Of a stretch of 7,357 nucleotides of DNA, positions 1-5,131 are shown one piece after another (positions within the stretch are counted from its first letter, which is position 1; every line of letters starts with the position of its first letter). The notes beneath the pieces were generated by a model. That model did no database searches, was not told the origin of the DNA, and saw only the letters and a list, made by a program, of their open reading frames with translations. A program made the position numbers and the translations under genes. Source of the DNA: an uncultured Pelagibacteraceae bacterium (GTDB lineage Bacteria; Pseudomonadota; Alphaproteobacteria; Pelagibacterales; Pelagibacteraceae); contig CACPIK010000030.1 of NCBI GenBank assembly GCA_902633885.1, forward strand, positions 1 to 7,357. Reading direction: 5' to 3'.

Positions 1-940
1 CGGAGCCATAAAAAATTTTGTAGATCTTCAAAATGAAGAAGGAAATAAGTGCATTTATTGTGTTGTTGATTTACATGCAATTACTATTAAACAAGATCCT
101 AAAATTCTTAAAGCAAATATTAGAGAAACCACAGCAACATTTTTAGCTAGTGGAATAGATCCAAATAAAAGTATTATATTTAATCAATCTTTGGTTTCCG
201 CTCATTCAGAAGGATCTTGGATTTTAGGATGTATAGCAAGAATGGGATGGTTAAATAGAATGACACAATTTAAAGAGAAAGCAGGTAAAGACAAAGAGAA
301 AGCAAGCGTTGGTCTTTATATATATCCTATACTAATGGCTGCTGATATTCTACTTTATGATGCTACTCATGTTCCTGTCGGAGAGGATCAGAAACAGCAT
401 CTTGAGCTTTCTAGAGATATTGCACAAAAATTTAATTTAGATTTTAATGTAAAAGATTTAATTAAAGTTCCTGAACCATTAATACAAAAAAATTTTGCTA
501 GAATAATGAGTCTAAAAGATGGAACTAAAAAAATGAGTAAATCAGATCCTTCAGACTTAAGTAGAATTAATTTAACAGATAATAAAGATGAAATTTTTAA
601 TAAAATTAAAAAAGCCAAAACTGATGAAGCTCAGCTACCAGTTGATGAAAAAGGTTTAGAAAAAAGACCAGAGGTTCAAAATCTTTTAGGAATATATTCA
701 AGTTTAAATAAACAAAGTTTAGAGAGCTCAATTAAAGAGTTTAGTGGAAAAAATTTTTCAGATTTTAAAGAAAAACTAGCTGAACTTGTTGTAGAAAAAA
801 TTTCACCAATATCATTGGAAATTAATAAATTTAAAAAAGAAAACAGCTATATTGACACGGTTCTTAAAGAAGGTGGAGAGAAGGCTAATAAAATTGCCAC
901 AAAAAAGGTGGAAGAAATTAAAAAAACCATAGGTTTTTAG
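1..940 (+). CDS. trpS: Tryptophanyl-tRNA synthetase, 3' part (5' end cut by window edge)
   Basis: Class I aminoacyl-tRNA synthetase that activates tryptophan with ATP and charges tRNA-Trp in the cytoplasm. The open frame starts at base 2 and gives 312 residues before TAG. Numbering from that point, it begins [10 protein letters not shown], which aligns with the segment just after the HIGH-like TIGN motif of E. coli TrpS, so roughly 22 N-terminal residues including that motif lie off the left edge. Visible family signatures are [12 protein letters not shown] near residue 17, MAADILLY near 113 (its Asp contacts the indole in characterised enzymes), [18 protein letters not shown] near 124, and the KMSKS ATP-binding loop at 177-181. 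The C-terminal anticodon-binding helices are complete. A TTG at 191 could open the frame, but it lies inside conserved sequence and is not the true start. The next gene follows after 45 bases on the same strand. The product call is very secure. Confidence 0.97.
   Translation, partial: GAIKNFVDLQNEEGNKCIYCVVDLHAITIKQDPKILKANIRETTATFLASGIDPNKSIIFNQSLVSAHSEGSWILGCIARMGWLNRMTQFKEKAGKDKEKASVGLYIYPILMAADILLYDATHVPVGEDQKQHLELSRDIAQKFNLDFNVKDLIKVPEPLIQKNFARIMSLKDGTKKMSKSDPSDLSRINLTDNKDEIFNKIKKAKTDEAQLPVDEKGLEKRPEVQNLLGIYSSLNKQSLESSIKEFSGKNFSDFKEKLAELVVEKISPISLEINKFKKENSYIDTVLKEGGEKANKIATKKVEEIKKTIGF
922..938 (+). terminator. Weak stem-loop over the trpS stop region (possible terminator)
   Basis: AAAAACC, a 3-base ATA loop and GGTTTTT form a perfect 7-bp inverted repeat spanning the last trpS codons. 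Only two pairs are G-C, and the T-run forms the right arm instead of following the stem, so this is not a canonical intrinsic terminator. It may be a weak termination or 3'-end processing signal, or it may be chance in AT-rich sequence. Confidence 0.22.
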
Positions 941-985
941 AATATTGATTATTTAAAAAAAAAATAAAATGATTATATAATAAGT

Positions 986-1528
986 ATGTTTATACAAACT
1001 CAAAAAACTCCAAATCCTAATTCATTAAAATTTATACCAGGTAAAGTAGTTTCAAATGATGGTCCCTATGAATTTCTTGATAAAAATGAGACTAATAATA
1101 ATTTAATTAGAAATATTTTATCAATAAATGGCGTAACCGGTATATTCTTAGGTGAAGACTTTTTGTCGGTTAATAAGATAGATGAAGAAAATTGGGAAAA
1201 TATTCAGCACATAGTAATTTCTTATATTAATGAATATTATGCTGAGGGAAATAATTTTATCATTAATAAATCAGATACAGCAGAAAAATTAAATGATTAT
1301 GGAGAGATAGAAAAAAAAATTGTCAAGATTTTAGAAACCAAAATAAGGCCAGCAGTTGCTAAAGATGGTGGTGATATTACATTTAAAGAGTTTAAAGATG
1401 GAAAAGTTACAGTTATATTAAAAGGTAGCTGTTCTGGGTGTCCATCCTCAACTCTTACTTTAAAGCAAGGTGTTGAAAATTTACTGTGTCATTACATACC
1501 TGAAGTAAAAGAAGTTTTAGCTCTGTAA
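986..1528 (+). CDS. Nfu-type iron-sulfur cluster scaffold/carrier protein (NifU family)
   Basis: This 180-residue cytoplasmic protein has the two-domain layout of mitochondrial NFU1 and its alphaproteobacterial relatives. The N-terminal Nfu domain (about 1-88) opens with the characteristic MFIQTQKTPNPNSLKFIPG. The C-terminal NifU-like domain (about 105-178) carries RPAVAKDGGDI and the cluster-binding C149-S-G-C152 in the context KGSCSGCPSS. In the family, a homodimer binds a [4Fe-4S] cluster across the paired CxxC motifs and hands it to target enzymes; lipoyl synthase and aconitase-type enzymes are known clients. The Fe-S enzyme MiaB encoded at 5132-6466 is a plausible client by inference. 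The ATG is chosen because the conserved N-terminus begins there. No Shine-Dalgarno sequence is seen. A TATAAT at 976-981 sits only 4 bases upstream, too close for a normally spaced promoter. In alphaproteobacteria this gene usually lies just before tsaB, whereas here two envelope genes intervene. The symbol is left blank because nifU, nfu and nfuA are all used. Confidence 0.94.
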   Translation: MFIQTQKTPNPNSLKFIPGKVVSNDGPYEFLDKNETNNNLIRNILSINGVTGIFLGEDFLSVNKIDEENWENIQHIVISYINEYYAEGNNFIINKSDTAEKLNDYGEIEKKIVKILETKIRPAVAKDGGDITFKEFKDGKVTVILKGSCSGCPSSTLTLKQGVENLLCHYIPEVKEVLAL

Positions 1529-1545
1529 TAATTTAAAAAATAATT

Positions 1546-1551
1546 TATAAT
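1546..1551 (+). promoter_or_regulatory. Possible -10 box upstream of the Bax-like gene
   Basis: A perfect TATAAT lies 25 bases before the ATG at 1577, in the 48-base spacer after the Nfu gene. No good -35 hexamer is found about 17 bases upstream (CTGTAA at 1523-1528 is poor). In sequence this AT-rich such a match is easily due to chance, so this is only a candidate. Confidence 0.2.
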
Positions 1552-1576
1552 AAAACATATAAGATTCTTTAAAATT

Positions 1577-2698
1577 ATGGTTAAAAAAAAATTTTTTAAA
1601 AAATTAAATAGCACCAAAATTAAAGATAAAGATAATCTGCAATATTATTATAGTAGCCTTTCAAGGCTATTTCCATTTAGTTTAATTTTAATTTTTTCAT
1701 TTTTATTTTTACCAAGCACAGTTACTTATTTAAAAGAAAATTTTAAATCAAACAAAATAATAGTAAACGCTTCAAAACAAAATTTTGATAAAACTCTCCA
1801 AAAAACTCTTGATAAAGATAATAACAAAGGAATAAAAGAAATCATTAAAGACCAATTTTCATGGAGTATTTTTGATGATATTGATGTTTTTGGTAAAGAT
1901 GAAGATATTGATAATCTCGAGAGATTAAGTGCATCAACTATTGAACAATTATTTAATAATAATGGCTATGATTTAAAAAAAGTTAAAAAAACCCAAAGAG
2001 TTAATATTGGAAATCAGATTACACAGCTTCCAAAAGAATTAAAAAATATTCAAAGTGTAAAGAAAAGAAAAGAATTATTTATTAAAATAGTTTTACCCTT
2101 AATTCTTGAAGAAAATACTAGGATTAAAATTGATAGAAAAAAACTTTTTAAAATTTTAAATAAAAATAATACAACCATTGCAGATAAAAAATGGTTAGAT
2201 TTAAAATTTAAACAATACGGAATAAAAAATAGAGATATTTCTGCTTTAAAAATACGAATGGATGAAATTCCTGTTTCTTTAGCTATCGCACAAGCTGCAA
2301 AAGAAACTGGCTGGGGAAGTTCTAGGTTCGCGCAAGAAGGAAATGCATTATTTGGACAATGGACATGGTCAGGTGAAGGAATAAAACCAGCTAGTGTAGA
2401 TAAAGATGCAAAACATAAAGTTGCAAAGTTTAAAATTTTAAAAGCCTCTGTAGAAGCTTATCAAAGAAATTTAAATACACATCCAAGTTATAAAAAGTTT
2501 AGAAAAGAAAGAGCAATACAAAGAGATAATAATAAAAACTTAAATAGCTTAGAACTTGTAAAATATCTTGATAAATATGCAGAAACTGGAGTAGAATATA
2601 TAAAAGTTTTAATAAAAATTATAGAGCAAAATTCATTAACTGATTTTGATGAAGTTAAAATTCTTCCAACAAGTCTAAAAATTAAAAATTTAATTTAG
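1577..2698 (+). CDS. Membrane-anchored Bax-like glucosaminidase (cell-wall hydrolase)
   Basis: The 373-residue protein has a lysine-rich cytoplasmic N-terminus (1-30), one hydrophobic segment at about 31-50 (LFPFSLILIFSFLFLPSTVT) with no signal-peptidase AxA site, a low-complexity Lys/Asn/Asp linker to about 160, and a C-terminal Bax/glucosaminidase-type domain (about 165-350). The domain core reads IPVSLAIAQAAKETGWGSSRFA, then GNALFGQWTW, as in E. coli Bax. E243 in AKETGWG is the expected catalytic acid. Family members cleave beta-GlcNAc linkages in peptidoglycan, so this one probably acts in the periplasm while anchored to the inner membrane. It is longer than E. coli Bax (about 274 residues), mostly through the N-terminal linker. 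The ATG at 1577 places the charged residues just before the membrane segment, and no Shine-Dalgarno is evident. The stop lies 2 bases from the stop of a convergent polysaccharide deacetylase gene, a second glycan-acting enzyme. The true substrate is not shown by sequence, and activity is inferred from the conserved Glu. Confidence 0.87.
   Translation: MVKKKFFKKLNSTKIKDKDNLQYYYSSLSRLFPFSLILIFSFLFLPSTVTYLKENFKSNKIIVNASKQNFDKTLQKTLDKDNNKGIKEIIKDQFSWSIFDDIDVFGKDEDIDNLERLSASTIEQLFNNNGYDLKKVKKTQRVNIGNQITQLPKELKNIQSVKKRKELFIKIVLPLILEENTRIKIDRKKLFKILNKNNTTIADKKWLDLKFKQYGIKNRDISALKIRMDEIPVSLAIAQAAKETGWGSSRFAQEGNALFGQWTWSGEGIKPASVDKDAKHKVAKFKILKASVEAYQRNLNTHPSYKKFRKERAIQRDNNKNLNSLELVKYLDKYAETGVEYIKVLIKIIEQNSLTDFDEVKILPTSLKIKNLI
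1652..1671 (+). repeat. GC-containing inverted repeat inside the 5' coding region of the Bax-like gene
   Basis: TAGCCT, loop TTCA and AGGCTA give a 6-bp stem with a tetraloop, extended by one G.U and one A-U pair to 8 bp. It is unusually GC-rich for this gene and is followed by a T-rich stretch from about 1670 to 1710. It encodes the residues just before the membrane segment. Any regulatory role is inference. Confidence 0.4.
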
Positions 2699-2700
2699 TA

Positions 2701-3753
2701 TTAGTCTATTGAAAATTGAATTCCTAACCATCTCCAACCTTCTTTGTCATTAAGAGAGCAGTTGATCCTACCTCTTCTAAAAGTAAATTTTTCAGAAAAA
2801 TTAATAATTAATTTATTATTACTTATATTTATTTTTGTATCTTTCCAACTTCCACCTTCATTTGAAAAACAATTTATTAAATTTAGATTATTTTGATTTT
2901 CAAAAAAGTCGATATACATATCTGGTGGATTGTTTGATTTATTTAAAAATTTATCTTCAGGTTGAATAAATCTATATTGCAAAGGTAATAACTTAACTAA
3001 AAAATCAAATCTTTTAAGGTCACCATACTTTTCATTAATTGGGAATCTGGGAAGTTCATATTTGTCTTTATTTAAATCTATAACACCTGAATTTTGCCCA
3101 AAAGCATAATCGAATTTTTTTGAAATATATTTTTTTTGTTCAAGATTATATTCTCCAAAAGGATAAGAAAAAAATTTTGGATTGTATCCAATATTTTCTT
3201 TAAAAATTTTTATTGATTTATCTATATCTTGAGAAAAATTTAAAAAATCATAATCAACCATATAATCATGAGAGTGGGAATGATTTCCTATAAATGCAAA
3301 ACTCTCTTTTTCTATTTCTTTTATTTGAGTCCAATTCATGTAACCATTTTTACCCACAGGTTCAGTTGATATAAATAAAATAAAAGGTATTTTATTTCGC
3401 TTAAGGTATGGCCAAGCATTAATATAAAAAGAAGAAAATGCATCATCTATTGTTAGTAAAATTTTTTTATTTTTTTTTACTTTGTAAAATTCATCATGGA
3501 ATTTTTTAGGGTTTAAAAATTCAAAATTATTATTTTTAATAATTTTTATATGTTCTTTAAATACATCCATTTTAATATTTGTTGAAGGATACTTATTTTC
3601 ATCAAATCTATGGTACATTAGTGCCAATATACCTTGTTCTTCATGTTCGTATTTTTTGTTTACAGTTTCAGCATAAGCATTTAAAAAAAATAAATAAATT
3701 ATGAAAAATTTAATAATAGATGCAGCAAATGATAAAATTGTTTTTTTGATCAT
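2701..3753 (-). CDS. Secreted polysaccharide deacetylase (NodB-type, carbohydrate esterase 4-like)
   Basis: Read from an ATG at 3753, this is a 350-residue protein. MIKK plus a long hydrophobic stretch ending AYA|ET gives a plausible 28-residue signal peptide, so export to the periplasm is likely. The deacetylase domain (about 40-240) starts GILALMYHRF and holds motif 1 as LTIDDAFSSF (D103, D104; family consensus TFDDG), motif 2 as NHSHSHDYM (metal-ligand His within 158-162) and motif 3 as SYPFGEYN (about 196). A further region follows, with LPRFPINEKYGD, LLPLQYRF, NPPDMY and a terminal RINCSLNDKEGWRWLGIQF. From memory this extension resembles one in alphaproteobacterial members of the family. 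Enzymes of this type remove N-acetyl groups from GlcNAc-containing glycans; the substrate here is unknown. An in-frame ATG at 3780 would add 9 residues before the signal peptide. The 3753 start is preferred because it puts MIKK directly before the hydrophobic core. Either start overlaps the tsaB 5' end on the opposite strand. The 3' end is convergent with the Bax-like gene, 2 bases away. Confidence 0.88.
   Translation of the reverse strand: MIKKTILSFAASIIKFFIIYLFFLNAYAETVNKKYEHEEQGILALMYHRFDENKYPSTNIKMDVFKEHIKIIKNNNFEFLNPKKFHDEFYKVKKNKKILLTIDDAFSSFYINAWPYLKRNKIPFILFISTEPVGKNGYMNWTQIKEIEKESFAFIGNHSHSHDYMVDYDFLNFSQDIDKSIKIFKENIGYNPKFFSYPFGEYNLEQKKYISKKFDYAFGQNSGVIDLNKDKYELPRFPINEKYGDLKRFDFLVKLLPLQYRFIQPEDKFLNKSNNPPDMYIDFFENQNNLNLINCFSNEGGSWKDTKINISNNKLIINFSEKFTFRRGRINCSLNDKEGWRWLGIQFSID
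3659..3687 (+). promoter_or_regulatory. Candidate promoter for the tsaB-fur-oxygenase-miaB-phoH operon
   Basis: TTTACA at 3659-3664 (5/6 match to the sigma70 -35) is followed after 17 bases by TAAAAA at 3682-3687 (4/6 match to the -10). It lies 13 bases before the tsaB ATG and inside the signal-peptide and early coding region of the minus-strand deacetylase gene. Some promoter is required here because the upstream gene runs the other way. The exact boxes are a guess in AT-rich sequence. Confidence 0.28.
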
Positions 3754-4078
3754 TACAGAAAAACAATCATATACTACCATGCATACAAACAGTAGAGAAA
3801 ATTTTGATAAGTTTATGAATCTTCTTCTAGCTTTTTTAAAAAAAAATAAAACAAAATTAGATGATGTTGAAAGGATTTTTGTTAATAAAGGACCAGGAAA
3901 GTTTTCTGGAGTTAGAATTTCAATTTCTATAGCTAAAGCTATATCATTAGCTAAAAATATTACTTTAATTGGCTTTGAATCGAGATTTTTAGATAATGGA
4001 AATTATGAAAAATTATTGCAATTAGATGAAAAAATTTTTTCAATTAAAGATTTGATAAAACCCCTTTATTCGAGTTAA
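3701..4078 (+). CDS. tsaB: Half-length TsaB, t6A tRNA modification partner protein
   Basis: TsaB is the non-catalytic partner of TsaD in making N6-threonylcarbamoyladenosine at position 37 of ANN-decoding tRNAs. The N-terminus MKNLIIDAAN corresponds to the MxxLAIDTA start of the family. NSRENFDKF matches the NSREHxxxL region, and NKGPGKFSGVRISISIAKAISLA (about 62-84) is the diagnostic GPGSFTGLRIG segment. The protein ends at 125 residues, whereas E. coli TsaB has 231. Only the first ASKHA subdomain, known to contact TsaD in studied complexes, is present. The last residues, LIKPLYSS, resemble the PLYLR end of full-length TsaB, which suggests an internal loss of about 100 residues instead of a simple truncation. 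fur begins 8 bases later, so no missing half is hidden by a frameshift. The ATG at 3701 is fixed by the conserved N-terminus and lacks a Shine-Dalgarno. Its first 53 bases also encode the deacetylase N-terminus on the other strand. Confidence 0.88.
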   Translation: MKNLIIDAANDKIVFLIITEKQSYTTMHTNSRENFDKFMNLLLAFLKKNKTKLDDVERIFVNKGPGKFSGVRISISIAKAISLAKNITLIGFESRFLDNGNYEKLLQLDEKIFSIKDLIKPLYSS

Positions 4079-4086
4079 AATAAGAT

Positions 4087-4512
4087 ATGTCAGAAACAAT
4101 CGAACAAATTTGTCTTAAGAAAGGTGTGAAGCTTACAGATCAGAGAAAAATAATTGCAAAAGTCCTTTCAGAATCAAAAGAAAATTATGGAGAGTCAGAC
4201 CATCCAGATGTTGATGAATTATATAATAGAGTTTCTAAAATAGATTCAAAAATAAGTATAGCAACAGTTTACAGGACAGTTAAACTTTTTGAAGAAGCAG
4301 GTATATTGACTAAACACGATTTTAAAGGTGGAAAGGCGAGATATGAGGCAATTGTTGAAAGTCATCATGATCATCTTATTGATATAAAATCTGGAGAAAT
4401 AATAGAATTTGTTGATGATGAAATAGAGAAATTACAAAAAAAAGTAGCAGAGAAATATGGATATAAGTTAGTAGATCATAAATTAGAGCTATACGGTATT
4501 AAGAAAAAATAA
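4087..4512 (+). CDS. fur: Fur-family metal-responsive transcriptional regulator (alphaproteobacterial Fur/Mur type)
   Basis: This is a 141-residue dimeric, DNA-binding metalloregulator. The N-terminal winged helix (about 1-85) includes KLTDQRKIIAKVL, DHPDVDELYNRV and the recognition-helix segment SIATVYRTVKLFEEAGI (57-73). The dimerisation/metal domain has ARYE (E87), HHDHL (H93, H94, D95, H96), DDEIE (E114) and VDHKLELYG (H131), matching the ligands H87/H88/D89/H90, E108 and H125 of E. coli Fur with an offset of 6. H39 corresponds to E. coli H33. The structural zinc CxxC is absent: E. coli ICLDCG reads IDIKSGE here, as is usual in alphaproteobacterial Fur/Mur proteins, several of which respond to manganese or regulate iron and manganese uptake. 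Whether this one senses Fe or Mn cannot be read from sequence. It follows tsaB by 8 bases, and its TAA directly abuts the ATG of the oxygenase gene, so the two are probably cotranscribed and translationally coupled. Confidence 0.95.
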   Translation: MSETIEQICLKKGVKLTDQRKIIAKVLSESKENYGESDHPDVDELYNRVSKIDSKISIATVYRTVKLFEEAGILTKHDFKGGKARYEAIVESHHDHLIDIKSGEIIEFVDDEIEKLQKKVAEKYGYKLVDHKLELYGIKKK

Positions 4513-5127
4513 ATGGAAAATTTTGAGGTAATAAAACCATTTGGTCCATCTATTGTAAAAATAAAAATGCCAAATCAAATGATAGATGAAATGAATAGTT
4601 ATGTAGACTCTATAATTAATGATGAAGAAAAAAGTAAAAAGCTTGATGAAGGAAGTAGACTTATTGGAAAAGTTAAACAAGAGTTTCTTATGGAATATGA
4701 TTTTATGAAAAAAATTAAATGGGCTGAGTTTTTAGCTTCATCTGTTTCAAGATGGGTTGCTGAAGAATCAAATAAAAAAATTAAACATTTTGAGTTAATC
4801 AAGTCATGGATTGTTAGACAATTTAAAAATGATTATAATCCAGTTCATTGGCATTCGGGTCATATTTCAGGAGCAGGATATTTAAAAGTACCATCTGATT
4901 TAGGTAAAACAACTCAAGCTGATAAAAAAACAAATGAAAATGGAAAACTTCAATTAATTTATGGATCTCCAAATTTGCTTTCAAAATCAACTTACCTAAT
5001 AAAGCCTGAGGTAGGAGATTTTTATTTATTTCCAAACTATTTAATGCATGCTGTTTATCCATTTTCAGGCACCGATGAAGAAAGAAGGTCAGTATCTTTT
5101 AACGCAAAACTTGATTTTATTAACTAA
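4513..5127 (+). CDS. Putative 2-oxoglutarate/Fe(II)-dependent oxygenase, substrate unknown
   Basis: A 204-residue protein resembling the 2OG-FeII_Oxy_5 type of double-stranded beta-helix oxygenases. The first metal motif lies in NPVHWHSGHISGAGYLKVP (His at 112, 114 and 117), the distal His is H179 in GDFYLFPNYLMHAVYPF, and the 2-oxoglutarate carboxylate-binding Arg is probably R191 or R192 in ERRSVSFNAKL. The N-terminal 100 residues are helical and polar, and there is no signal peptide, so it should be cytoplasmic. Such enzymes couple 2-oxoglutarate decarboxylation to hydroxylation of a protein, nucleic acid or small molecule; relatives are common in marine bacteria and their phages. Its ATG follows the fur stop with no spacer, and miaB begins 4 bases after its own stop, so it is embedded in the operon. 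The need for Fe(II) may link it to Fur, and the neighbouring tRNA-modification gene makes an RNA or ribosomal target conceivable. Both ideas are inference. Base composition looks like that of its neighbours. Confidence 0.82.
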   Translation: MENFEVIKPFGPSIVKIKMPNQMIDEMNSYVDSIINDEEKSKKLDEGSRLIGKVKQEFLMEYDFMKKIKWAEFLASSVSRWVAEESNKKIKHFELIKSWIVRQFKNDYNPVHWHSGHISGAGYLKVPSDLGKTTQADKKTNENGKLQLIYGSPNLLSKSTYLIKPEVGDFYLFPNYLMHAVYPFSGTDEERRSVSFNAKLDFIN

Positions 5128-5131
5128 AACA

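Noticed and set aside
191..193. TTG at 191 as a trpS start
   Set aside because: Conserved TrpS sequence continues upstream in frame to base 2; the gene is cut by the window edge, not short.
388..618. Minus-strand open frame within trpS
   Set aside because: It is a shadow of a well-supported gene, with hydrophobic low-complexity sequence typical of antisense AT-rich DNA.
976..981. TATAAT just upstream of the Nfu gene as a promoter
   Set aside because: It is only 4 bases from the ATG with no properly spaced -35 (TTGATT at 945-950 is 25 bases away). It is probably AT-rich coincidence, although a near-leaderless transcript cannot be excluded.
3754..3780. Deacetylase start at the ATG at 3780
   Set aside because: It would place nine extra residues with acidic and polar character before MIKK and increase the overlap with tsaB to 80 bases. 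The 3753 start gives a more usual signal peptide. Not fully excluded.
3928..3943. Dyad TATAGCT-AA-AGCTATA inside tsaB, about 145 bases upstream of fur
   Set aside because: The repeated GCT/AAA codons for Ile-Ala-Lys-Ala explain it, and the position is inside the operon, so a regulator site is unlikely.
4079..4512. Fur-box autoregulation site upstream of fur
   Set aside because: I looked for a GATAATGATAATCATTATC-like or alphaproteobacterial Mur-like dyad in the tsaB 3' half and found none convincing.
4489..5062. Three minus-strand open frames across the fur 3' end and the oxygenase gene
   Set aside because: They lie opposite confidently assigned genes, have no recognisable domains and no plausible start context.
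5048..5131. Longer miaB reading frame starting inside the oxygenase gene
   Set aside because: The extra 28 residues match nothing expected of MiaB, while MISKKIFIKTFGCQMN at 5132 is the family N-terminus and follows the oxygenase stop by 4 bases.
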